Part shown: one piece after another, positions 55,201 through 64,000 of the stretch | How the letters are laid out: each line of letters begins with the position of its first letter | How positions within the stretch are numbered: position 1 is the stretch's first letter | Source: Yamagishiella unicocca | Taxonomy: Eukaryota; Chlorophyta; Chlorophyceae; Chlamydomonadales; Volvocaceae | Reading direction: 5' to 3' | Assembly (NCBI GenBank): GCA_003116995.1 | Contig: BDSL01000046.1 | Span: 310,001-374,000 of the forward strand | Length of the DNA: 64,000 nt | Made by a program: the position numbers and the translations under genes | Notes under the pieces: generated by a model | What the model was told of the DNA's origin: nothing | What the model saw: the letters and a program-made list of their open reading frames with translations, nothing else | Database searches by the model: none

Positions 55201-56645
55201 TGCCCTGTTTATCTGTTTGGGTGTGGTTGGGATACAAACCATTCTGGCTTCTGGGCCAGCGCGGACGGCCCTGATGTTTGCTGCCTTGCAGATGATCATC
55301 AACAAGGACGGCAGTCTGAGGGACAACTGGGGCAACTTGGAGTGCAGCGCGACGCTCATCCAGCTGGACTGGGGCTGGACGCTGCTTCGGCTGGGCGAGG
55401 TGGCGGACTACCTGTTCGGCGCTCGTGCGCAAGGCCGCTGGGTGGACACGCCGCAGCCCGCAGGCAGTGAAGGCCTGAGGAACATACTGGAGGTGCGCAC
55501 TCAGGGGTGGGCTTACCTCCCACGTGCCTGGTTGCCTCGCAGGTGGTGCAGCTGATGTGCCGTGACCTTGAGTCTTGAGACTTGGACTTGGCTAGCCGCT
55601 CACTGACGCGGGCCGTGCATTTGCCCCCGCACAACTGTGCAGTCTCTGGCGGAAAAGGTGGCGAGCAAGCTGCCCAAGTGCGGCAGTGTGGCGAGCCGCT
55701 GGGAGGAGCAGGTCTGGTTCCAAGAGGTGCGTTGAGGGCCTCGCCGTCCTCCAAAGCAACGGTATCCGTACTGTTCCGCTGCACGTGTCAGCAGTACTGC
55801 TGGTGTCAGGCCACAGGCCCACTAGGCCAACTTGTTACATTCTGTGCCGCAAACACCGCTGTGGCTCGGTGCGCAGGTCCTGCTGTCGGACTGGAACAGC
55901 GGCGACCGCGGCTGGTACGCCAAGAACAAGGGGTCGCTGCGGACCGACCTGGACATGCTCGTGTTCTTCCTAAGGTCAGCCGGCACAAATACATCAGAGC
56001 CCGGACTGCGTTGGCGATGCCTAAGACGCTTTATCTACGTCTCCCTACCCTTGACCCTAACTGACATCCCCCTTGGCTGCTCCCGACAGGCTGAGCCGCA
56101 ACGTGGTTGCTCACCAAAAGCCGTGGGGGGGGAAGGACGTGGTGAACGTGGACGTGGTGATGGCGCTGCCGCGCGTGCTGAACCAGCGCGTGCCCTTCCT
56201 TGCAAACATCGCTACCAAGGGGCTGCGCATGCTGTCACGCGACACCGTCGACAACGCCGTAGCGGCGTGCGTGGAGCCACAACCCGATAGCGGTGGCGGC
56301 AGGGGCAGCAGCGGCAGCAGTAGTGCGCGCGATGTCACTGGCAGTGCCGACAGCCTCGGCGGTGGCGACGGCGGCGCCAGGCGCAGCAGCCGCGGCGGCG
56401 GTGGCGCCATCACCCGTGGCGGCGGCAGCTTGGGCGGCGGCAGCACCAGCAGCAGCCACGTCCCCGGGGCTCTGGCGTACGGCTCAGCGGGCAGTTTGTG
56501 GCCCGCCAGCTCAACGGCAGCAGGGCGTCACCAGGGCCTTCTGCCGGTGCAGTTCACCAGGGCGGGGCCCTGCCCAAGGGGGGCGACGGTGCCCATGCCC
56601 CTGCTGCTGCTGGCACGGCGTGCGCTGCTGAGGTTGGCCACGTAA
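49249..56645 (+). CDS. P-loop NTPase-like family gene, copy G (intact, type II tail)
   Basis: The deduced exons are 49249-49483, 51723-51764, 52154-52183, 52355-52602, 52856-52963, 53130-53334, 53808-54244, 54493-54693, 55292-55492, 55643-55726, 55877-55974 and 56090-56645, again 2445 nt in one frame (814 residues). Architecture is as in gene C: charged coiled-coil-like exon 1 (identical to C), split Walker B (LVLFDE), sensor-1-like LTGSGM, helical C-terminal part and type II tail. From about 53570 it carries A-like variants (LGLDSRLLEWSETS, QIDFMEQGQ) where C carries B-like ones, so it is mosaic. The GC donor after the 108-nt exon (52964) is kept. Confidence 0.6.
49895..51455 (+). other. Extra segment inside intron 1 of gene G
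   Basis: Counterpart of 20735-22295, almost identical. No recognised domain. Confidence 0.45.
55011..55061 (-). other. tRNA-like 51-nt element, copy G
   Basis: Same structure and intron position (see 3013-3063). Confidence 0.5.
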
Positions 56646-57013
56646 GGGCGTCGGGCGGTTGAGGTGTTTCCCGAGTGGCCAATAGTGGTGGTGGTGATGG
56701 CGACGGCAGCATCTGGCCGACGAACTAGGGGCTGCCGGAGCGCCTTATCGCTGCGCTGAGTAATCATCAATAATGTGATTGGGCGGATATGGAGGCCAGG
56801 GCTCTAGCTTGGCTGGGAGGCTGCAGGCCGGCGGGCTGTTGCAGCGCGGGCAGCTTGGTGCTCATGGTGTCCAGGCCGCTCACGGCAGCGACCTACTTGG
56901 CAGCAGGACGTTGGGCATCTCGAATACCGTATACGTGTTGGAGGAGGACGGCGGGAATGTGGGCGTGCCTGATGTCTCCGAGCGTCGCGAACGCCAGCAC
57001 ATGCCTCATTGCT

Positions 57014-57079
57014 ATTGCTGAATAGCATTCAGCAATGCTATTCCTACGTGTTGTATTGTCCCAAATATCACGTAGGAAT
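57014..57079. repeat. Double hairpin at inner edge of palindrome 2, left
   Basis: Stems at 57014-57036 (10 bp, loop 3) and 57040-57079 (ATTCCTACGTG with CACGTAGGAAT, 11 bp). Confidence 0.7.
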
Positions 57080-57475
57080 AATTCAATGGGGCACGTGCTG
57101 ACGTGCGCGGTGCTGGGTGCTCATCAGTGTATTGACGACGTACATGGCGTCGTTGTTCAGAAGAATGACGTGCAGCACTTGCTTTGGTGACATGCGAGCC
57201 GCAGCCGCACGCCGTCATGTGTTCGTTTGCAGCACTGCGAGCGGTGCTGCGGTAATGGGTTCCAGGGGACGATAACATCACAATGCCAGGGCCTGGACGG
57301 CTTGTGCTTCTCCGCGACATCGCCTTGTAAGTGATTTTATAATTGGCGCTTGACTACTTCCGCGGCTGCTTTCTCATCAACTCTCGGCAGGGAATTACTT
57401 GCTGCTCCGGACGATGTTCACCTCCTGGAGCATGCTCTGCGTCGAGCGCCCTCGCGCCTCTCTCAACATCGGGTG

Positions 57476-58211
57476 CGCAACCTCAAGCGCCCCCTCTCGG
57501 CGGCTGCTTTTCTCCTCTCCGCCATTGTGCGAATTTCCTGTGGTGCTTCCTCTTCTGGCGGCGTACATGTCAGGTGTGCATGTGGTGGGCCGGCGAGCCT
57601 TGGTCTTTGTCCGTGTGGAGTGTTGCCTAAATAGTGGTCTGCTCGCGCTTTTGGAATGCCCTTTGTCCTAATTTTCCTTTCGCCGGTGGGTGCGGCGGTT
57701 GGCGCGTCTGTGTGGGTTGTGACTGTTACAGGTTCGTCCCGCTGTCACTTGCCGACTCTCTTTTGGAGCTGCTCTGCTTTTTGTTGTCACGCGTCCCCAC
57801 AGTTTCTAGCGGGGTGTGCGTTTCATTTTGTGGTGCCTGGCGACCGTGGCGTCGGTGGTTGGCTGTGCGTGGCTGTGGCGTCGTGGCTGCTGGTTGGGCA
57901 GAGTGGTGGCGACCTGCGTGTAGGCGTCGGCGGCGGGTGGACTCTCGACGTGCGCTCGGCGACACGCGACGAACCTGCCTGTACATAAGTAATTAGATAC
58001 CGGTAGATAGCGGCTGATTGGCCAAGTCACGCCAGCAAGCGGCATTCATGTTCGTATGTAAGTTGTATATAGGCTTGGCTGGGCACATCTAGCTGGCAGT
58101 TGTAGTCGCAGTTAACACGTAATAGCATGGCACGCATCACTTTGCTGTTTCTTGCGTCGAACAGCATCAAGACGTTTGATGCACGCACAGATGATATAGC
58201 AGTCTGCACTG
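57476..58211. other. Insertion of about 736 bp present only in spacer 2
   Basis: Spacer 1 reads CATCGGGTGCCACAGC (inverted, near 29840) where spacer 2 has this extra block between CATCGGGTG and CCACAGC. At most a 2-bp duplication (TG) is seen at its ends, and no transposase frame is recognised. It could equally be a deletion in spacer 1. Confidence 0.55.
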
Positions 58212-58554
58212 CCACAGCAGGTCGACGTGTACCTAGATGCGGAGCGAGAGAGTAGGCCATCCAGAAGCAGGAGATTGCTAGAGCGAGTTGGGTGTCTGGA
58301 TTTTCCGGTTGTTCATGCATGATGAACATATGTTTGGTGCGTGGTACATAGACCTTCCTGGTATGCGAGAAGCATTTTAGCTGGTTGATTGGTTCGGTGT
58401 GCAACCATTCTCGTGCGCCTGGTGGATCGACAAATTTGGATTTTCATCGCGGTATGTACAGCTCCCTTTGCGGCTATCTACCTGCTGTAAGTCATTCAGG
58501 CCACGCAGCCTCGTCGTGTCAGGAACATGTTCCACAGTCGACCTAATGGCGGTA

Positions 58555-58790
58555 CCTAGCTGCTAGCAATAGCTAGCAGCTAGCTGAGCAGCTGCAAGTC
58601 GAGCTGCTGCAATCCTATAATCCACTCGTCACCCCGTCGGGGACAGGTTGGTATTTCGACAGCTGCTAGCAAAACATAGGAACGAGGAAATCATATCTTA
58701 GTGAGCTGAACACGGCATGGTCTAGTACGAGTGCGATGTGGTCGGCCACGGTGATTCGGGGCCGCCCAGTCTTCTTGAGGTGGTGTTTCA
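58555..58790 (-). repeat. Dispersed repeat with hairpin tail, spacer 2 copy
   Basis: Reverse complement of 29275-29510. The tail hairpin reads CTAGCTGCTAGCAATAGC. Confidence 0.7.
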
Positions 58791-58854
58791 CATTCCTAAC
58801 AACTGTTTGTAGAAATAGTAGCAGCAGCGGTAGCAGCAGCCCCCTTTAGATGTG

Positions 58855-59460
58855 GTGTGCCGGCTGAAGAGCGTCCAGGGGCGGGTACCCCCCGCCTGCA
58901 CCACTTTTGGTTCTGCCCGGTGGCTCAAGCAGTGACTGCCAAACTCGAGACCCTATCGGTGCAGGGGTGACACGGGCGCAAGTTTTGTTGGCGCAAGCAC
59001 CTCCCGGGGTACAGCCCTGCGTTTGGGATGTAGTAATCCTGGCGGCCATTACTGCCATGGAGGTGGGGCGCCGGTTTATGGCCGCGGCCTTGAAAAGGGC
59101 GGATGCTGGTGGTCCCCCTCTTACTCCGGGAAATGGTCTCCTGGATCGTGCCATTCGCCGTGGGGTGGTGGAGTTTTGGGCCCTTCTGAGGGGCTTTGCT
59201 GCGTTGGGGCTTCCCCAGAAAGGCTGGGATGCAGTGGGGCCTCGGCATCCTTTCTTGCGGGTTGTCGCCAGTCGCCTTGAGTGCGGAGGACCGGCTGAGG
59301 TACTGGTGGATTCGTGATCGGCCCGGGTTGTCTTGGGGAGCGGGGTTTCCCGTGCTTCTTACTTTCCGGTTCTATACGCGCGTTGAGCCCTGCTTGGGGT
59401 CCGTACTTTTCGGGATGAGAGGCGGCTGGTCCCGATGCTTGCATCGTTGCGGCGCTTCAC
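58855..59460 (+). mobile_element. Non-LTR retrotransposon C-terminal fragment (palindrome 2 spacer)
   Basis: Same fragment as 28615-29215 in opposite orientation. The frame 58907-59317 stays open through RRGVVEFWALLRGFAALGLP, where copy 1 is broken. It is frameshifted earlier, after HHFWFCPVAQAVTA, where copy 1 is intact. The two decayed independently. Confidence 0.5.
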
Positions 59461-59461
59461 T

Positions 59462-59636
59462 GGTTCGTCGGTTGCTGGGCTGTTAGGTTGGTTGGTGGTC
59501 GGTTCCTGATAGGGGAGCCTCTAGTGCAAATTCCCCCTGGGGTACTGGCTGCTGCTCTGTGTGCCTACGGCCTGTCGAGGCTCCCCTATCAGGAACCGAC
59601 CACCAACCAACCTAACAGCCCAGCAACCGACGAACC
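59462..59636. repeat. Deleted version of the 116-bp inverted-repeat element
   Basis: The left arm 59462-59577 is complete. It is followed directly by only 59 bases of the right arm (59578-59636), so the loop and half of the right arm are gone. Confidence 0.8.
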
Positions 59637-59932
59637 TATAGTGTTGTGGTAGTAGTCATTGTTACAGTGGGCTCCAGACCTTTGAAGGTAGAGCTGGTGT
59701 TGTGGTGGTTTGCCTTTGTTCCGGTACAGTTCTGTCTCTTTCGTCTGCTTCAGTGTCCAGCGATGTGCCCGATGTTGTTGTCATTGTCCGATGGTCCTAC
59801 TTTTTGATCTGACCCACTATAACAGATACTACCACCACTCGGATACGGGTGGGATACCACATCATGTAGCGGTGTAGCGGAACACTCATGAGCACCCAGC
59901 ACCGCGCACGTCAGCACGTGCCCCATTGAATT

Positions 59933-59998
59933 ATTCCTACGTGATATCTGGGACAATACAACACGTAGGAATAGCATTGCTGAATGCTATTCAGCAAT
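59933..59998. repeat. Double hairpin at inner edge of palindrome 2, right
   Basis: Mirror image of 57014-57079: stems at 59933-59972 and 59976-59998. Confidence 0.7.
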
Positions 59999-60367
59999 AG
60001 CAATGAGGCATGTGCTGACGTTCGCGACGCTCGGAGACATCAGGCACGCCCACAATTCCCGCCGTCCTCCTCCAACACGTAAACGGTATTCGAGATGCCC
60101 AACGTCCTGCTGCCAAGTAGGTCGCTGCCATGAGCGGCCTGGACACCATGAGCACCAAGCTGCCCGCGCGGCAACAGCCCGCCGGCCAGCAGCCTCCCAG
60201 CCAAGCCAGAGCCCTGGCCACCATATCCGCCCAATCAAATTATTGATGATTATTCAGCGCAGCGATAAGGCGCTCCGGCAGTCCCTAGTTCGTCGGCCAG
60301 ATGCTGCCGTCGCCATCACCACCACCACTATCGGCCACTCGGGAAACACCTCAACCGCCCGACGCCC

Positions 60368-63300
60368 TTACGTGGCCAACCTCAGCAGCGCACGCCGTGC
60401 CAGCAGCAGCAGGGGCATGGGCACCGTCGCCCCCCTTGGGCAGGGCCCCGCCCTGGTGAACTGCACCGGCAGAAGGCCCTGGTGACGCCCTGCTGCCGTT
60501 GAGCTGGCGGGCCACAAACTGCCCGAGCCGTACGCCAGAGCCCCGGGGACGTGGCTGCTGCTGGTGCTGCCGCCGCCCAAGCTGCCGCCGCCACGGGTGA
60601 TGGCGCTACCGCCGCCGCGGCTGCTGCGCCTGGCGCCGCCGTCGCCACCGCCGAGGCTGTCGGCACTGCCAGTGACATCGCGCGCACTACTGCTGCCGCT
60701 GCTGCCCCTGCCGCCACCGCTATCGGGTTGTGGCTCCACGCACGCCGCTACGGCGTTGTCGACGGTGTCGCGTGACAGCATGCGCAGCCCCTTGGTAGCG
60801 ATGTTTGCAAGGAAGGGCACGCGCTGGTTCAGCACGCGCGGCAGCGCCATCACCACGTCCACGTTCACCACGTCCTCCCCCTCCCACGGCTTTTGGTGAG
60901 CAACCACGTTGCGGCTCAGCCTGTCGGGAGCAGCCAAGGGGGATGTCAGTTAGGGTCAAGGGTAGGGAGACGTAGATAAGGCGCCTTAGGCGTCGCCAAC
61001 GCAGTCCGGGCTCTGATGTATTTGCACCGGCTGACCTTAGGAAGAACACGAGCATGTCCAGGTCGGTCCGCAGCGACCCCTTGTTCTTGGCGTACCAGCC
61101 GCGGTCGCCGCTGTTCCAGTCCGACAGCAGGACCTGCGCACCAAGCCACAGCGGTGTTTGCGGCACAGGATGTAACAAGTTGGCCTAGTGGGCCTGTGGC
61201 CTGACACCAGCAGTACTGCTGACACGTGCAGCGGAACAGTACGGATACCGTTGCTTTGGAGGACGGCGAGGCCCTCAACGCACCTCTTGGAACCAGACCT
61301 GCTCCTCCCAGCGGCTCGCCACACTGCCGCACTTGGGCAGCTTGCTCGCCACCTTTTCCGCCAGAGACTGCACAGTTGTGCGGGGGCAAATGCACGGCCC
61401 GCGTCAGTGAGCGGCTAGCCAAGTCCAAGTCTCAAGTCCCAAGGCCAAGGCACATAAGCTGCACCACCTGCGAGGCACGTGGGAGGTGAGCCCACCCCTG
61501 AGTGCGCACCTCCAGTATGTCCCGCAGGCCTTCACTGCCTGCGGGCTGCGACTTGTCCACCCAGCGGCCTTGCGCACGAGCGCCGAACAGGTAGTCCGCC
61601 ACCTCACCCAGCCGAAGCAGCGTCCAGCCCCAGTCCAGCTGGATGAGCGTCGCGCTGCACTCCAAGTTGCCCCAGTTGTCCCTCAGACTGCCGTCCTTGT
61701 TGATGATCATCTGCAAGGCAGCAAACATCAGGGCCGTCCGCGCGGGCCCAGAAGCCAGAATGGTCTGTATCCCAACCACACCCAAACAGATAAACAGGGC
61801 ATGCAGGCCTGTCCATCATGTCCAAGACACCATTCTCGAGATTGATGCAACGTGCAATGCTGCGGCAGGGCAAGAACTTCAGAGCCCAGGCGGCAGGCGG
61901 ACGCAAGAGCTCCCAATCGGTTGTGTGCTGAAGGCGCACAGTCAGGTAGCTTAAATGGGAGAGCAGGTCCGGGTTAGAATCCCGGTCTGACGCTCTCGGT
62001 GATGGATCGGCGACTTGACGTGATTAAGGTGCCTGGCGAGCTGACTAGAGGTAGAGAGTCTGCCCATGCCAGTGGGGAGGGCCGAACCCATCGACTGCGC
62101 TGATGAAGTTGGCTTGGGTGAAGGATTAGGTGGGCATTGCCATGATGCGATGACAAGTAATGGACGGGGTAGCGTCCGCGGTGGTGCCGCCCACTTCTCA
62201 CATATACACCGACTCAATTTCAACCCCGCCAACGCGACAAGCGCGGCTTCATATCGATTCCCTCATTTACCTCCTACCCTCGGACCCCCAAGCAAAACCC
62301 CCGCCACCCACCCGCAGAATCTGCCGCTGGTAGTCGTCTCTGAGGTAAAAGAGCCCCTTTTCGGTGACGTCCATATACGGCATCAGGAAGTGCTTTTGGT
62401 CCCGCTCCATGAAGTCGATCCGCGTCCCCACTCCTGCGAACGCGAGGTCCAGCACAGCGCGGCGCAACCCCGGCGACATGTCCGACAGGCTGAGCTTCCA
62501 CTCCTTCAGCGACTGCGGGAAGACAGGGTTGAGGGAGTAGGGAGCGTAGGGGCGCATGGCGACATGAGTACCGGCCATCAGGCGGATCAGCGCGGGAGGT
62601 CAAGTAAGGTGAGGGCGGGCGCAATCTCAATCACCCAGCCCTCCGATCGTCTCTTTCCCCCAACCCCGTTGTTGTGTCTCGCCGGACACTTGGCTTGAGC
62701 TATCGGCCGGATCACGAGCAGCAACGGGCCCATCAAGACAACTGCAGCTCATCTCACCTCGTAAACGAGCTCCGTGACGAGGACCTCCGACACAAACCTG
62801 TCGACATCCTTTGGTTTGCTGGCGGCCACCCAGCCCTGAACCACCACCGCCAGCAGCGCGGGCGAGGTCCCGCTCCACTCCAGCAGCCGCGAATCCAGCC
62901 CTCCCTCAATGCGATACCTTCTCGCCAGGCTGCTCCGCAACAGCTCCATGTGCTGCTCGGGGTAGGTGGCGGGCAGGTCCACCTGCGTGATGCTGCTCCA
63001 CAGAGCATAGCCATTGGTTGGCATGGCTGCGTTGCTCATCCACGTAAGCGCCATGCCGCTGCCGGTGAGGCACCACATCACGGTGCGGGGACTGTATACC
63101 AGCAGCCGCTTCAGCAGTATGACCCTGATGTACTCGGCGCCCGGCTTGTCCGGCTCATTGCCTATGGTCGGCTGCAGGAAGCTCTGCAGCTCATCTGGGA
63201 ACGCAACCAGCAGACGGCACGGTGTAAGGAATTGTTGTTGGCGTTTTGATAAGGCTTGGGCTGCGGGTGCTCCGCGCCTTCCAACCGCTTCGTCCTGCCC

Positions 63301-64000
63301 GGGCCAAGCCGCACCCTGCCAGCGCGACAGCGCAACCCTCAGCCCTCCGAAAAGCCGTGTGGGTAGCTTTGGATGCGCCGCGCTTATCAACGCTTGGGAC
63401 CACGCGTGGCGGTGCCCGGGAGCCCGCGTATGATGTGCGCAGACGGCATTGGAGGCGCGGGGTGTGCAAGTAAGCGCAGGTTATGCGTGGACGTGTCCCT
63501 GAACAACCATGAGCCTTGTGCGAATGCCTTATTGTAAGCCGTGGCGTGTGTTATGGGAGCAGCAAGTACTGGGATCTTTGGGTTGCCCCTCACCAGTTGC
63601 ATGCCGCTCCCGCTTACTTGTACGTGGATGCGATGGTTGCCGCTATCACGCCCCGCTTGACGGCCCTGCAGGGCCCCGGACCTACCGAACAGGACCAGCA
63701 CAGGCACCTTAACCGCGTGAAAAAATTCGATGACCGTGAGGCCCGCCGTGCCGTAGAACACAGAGCCGGCCGGCGCGGCCAGCAACTCCTGCGCCTCCTG
63801 CCATGCAGCCTCCGCGACAGGCACGTTCCCTTTGCGAGCCCACCGCACGAGGGCCGCCACCAGGTTGTACAGAAGGATACTGGCGCCCTCCTGCACACAC
63901 ATGACATCAGCATTTATAAAACACATGACATCCTAACACATGACGTGGCAAGGGAAATGATGATCACTGCACCATACACACATACGTACGCCGGCTAGTT
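60368..64000 (-). CDS. P-loop NTPase-like family gene, copy H (partial, runs off window)
   Basis: Inverted relative to G. Exons in transcription order are 63890-63686, 63194-62758, 62512-62312, 61710-61510, 61367-61284, 61133-61036 and 60920-60368. All are open, with lengths equal to those of gene C except one codon lost in the last exon (GSAGS to GSGS). Walker B (LVLFDE) is intact across the intron 63685-63195. It may be a working gene whose first exons lie beyond 64000. Just upstream, near 63905, about 24 bases (ATCAGCATTTATAAAACACA region) are extra compared with C and G. Confidence 0.55.
61941..61991 (+). other. tRNA-like 51-nt element, copy H
   Basis: Same structure, inverted with its host copy (see 3013-3063). 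Confidence 0.5.

Larger units (their letters stand above)
54124..57126 (+). repeat. Palindrome 2, left arm
   Basis: It is inversely repeated within 59886-64000; paired coordinates sum to about 117010 near the centre. Because both gene copies continue outward, the arms are at least as long as in palindrome 1 and probably longer (copy H reaches the window edge). Confidence 0.8.
57127..59885. repeat. Spacer of palindrome 2 (inverted relative to spacer 1)
   Basis: The sequence next to the left arm (GTGTATTGACGACGTACATGG) is the reverse complement of what lies next to the right arm in palindrome 1. The LINE fragment is on the plus strand here and on the minus strand there. Confidence 0.85.
33183..64000. 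repeat. Tandem segmental duplication, unit 2 (E - LTR element - G - spacer - inverted H)
   Basis: This is the second copy of the unit at 10848-33185, longer because of the LTR retrotransposon at 41546-48527 and about 736 extra bases in its spacer. It starts inside exon 1 of gene copy E, so E lacks its promoter and start codon. The right end is outside the window. Confidence 0.85.

Noticed and set aside
10848..64000. Dismissing the duplicated units as a pure assembly artefact
   Set aside because: The copies differ by substitutions, a 173-bp deletion, small insertions, a retrotransposon and spacer orientation. An artefact would give identical copies, although local collapse or misjoining cannot be excluded.

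Overview
The window looks like nuclear DNA of a green alga, probably a volvocine relative of Chlamydomonas or Volvox. It is GC-rich and its genes are split by short introns with gtgagt-type donors and cag acceptors. It carries a chromodomain Ty3/gypsy retrotransposon, LINE fragments with CxxC...H...C tails and an hAT transposase fragment. The species call is an inference. There are no bacterial-style operons, rRNAs or ordinary tRNA genes.

Most of the window is copies of one multi-exon gene family, named here A, B, C, D, E, G and H in order. B (10754-16402), C (20089-27497) and G (49249-56645) can be spliced by eye into uninterrupted reading frames of about 926, 814 and 814 codons, with intron phases agreeing at every junction. 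The product has a variable, partly coiled-coil N-terminus and then a core that looks like an ASCE-type P-loop NTPase. Its Walker B motif is split by a phase-1 intron and is followed by a sensor-1-like strand. The rest is a long helical C-terminal part. A, D and E are broken. H is intact as far as it is visible and runs off the right edge.

Layout: A and its flank (LINE fragment, 70-bp minisatellite, 46-bp repeats, ankyrin-like fragment, hAT insertion) fill 1-10.7 kb. A unit of about 22 kb follows (10.85-33.18 kb): B, LINE fragments, a foldback repeat, C, a spacer, and D inverted. A second copy of this unit (33.18-64 kb) holds E, the same LINE fragments and foldback, G, a spacer, and H inverted. 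In the second unit a young 6.98-kb LTR retrotransposon sits inside the foldback, flanked by a 5-bp target duplication.

C/D and G/H therefore form two large palindromes of similar design. Their central spacers lie in opposite orientations. Some variants are shared by both arms of one palindrome and absent from the other, which points to arm-to-arm gene conversion. The retrotransposon is notable in its own right: gag and pol lie in one frame separated by a single UAG codon, and pol begins with a domain carrying an NPPY motif like that of Dam-type adenine methyltransferases.

All functional statements come from reading translated sequence. No database search or alignment program was run.
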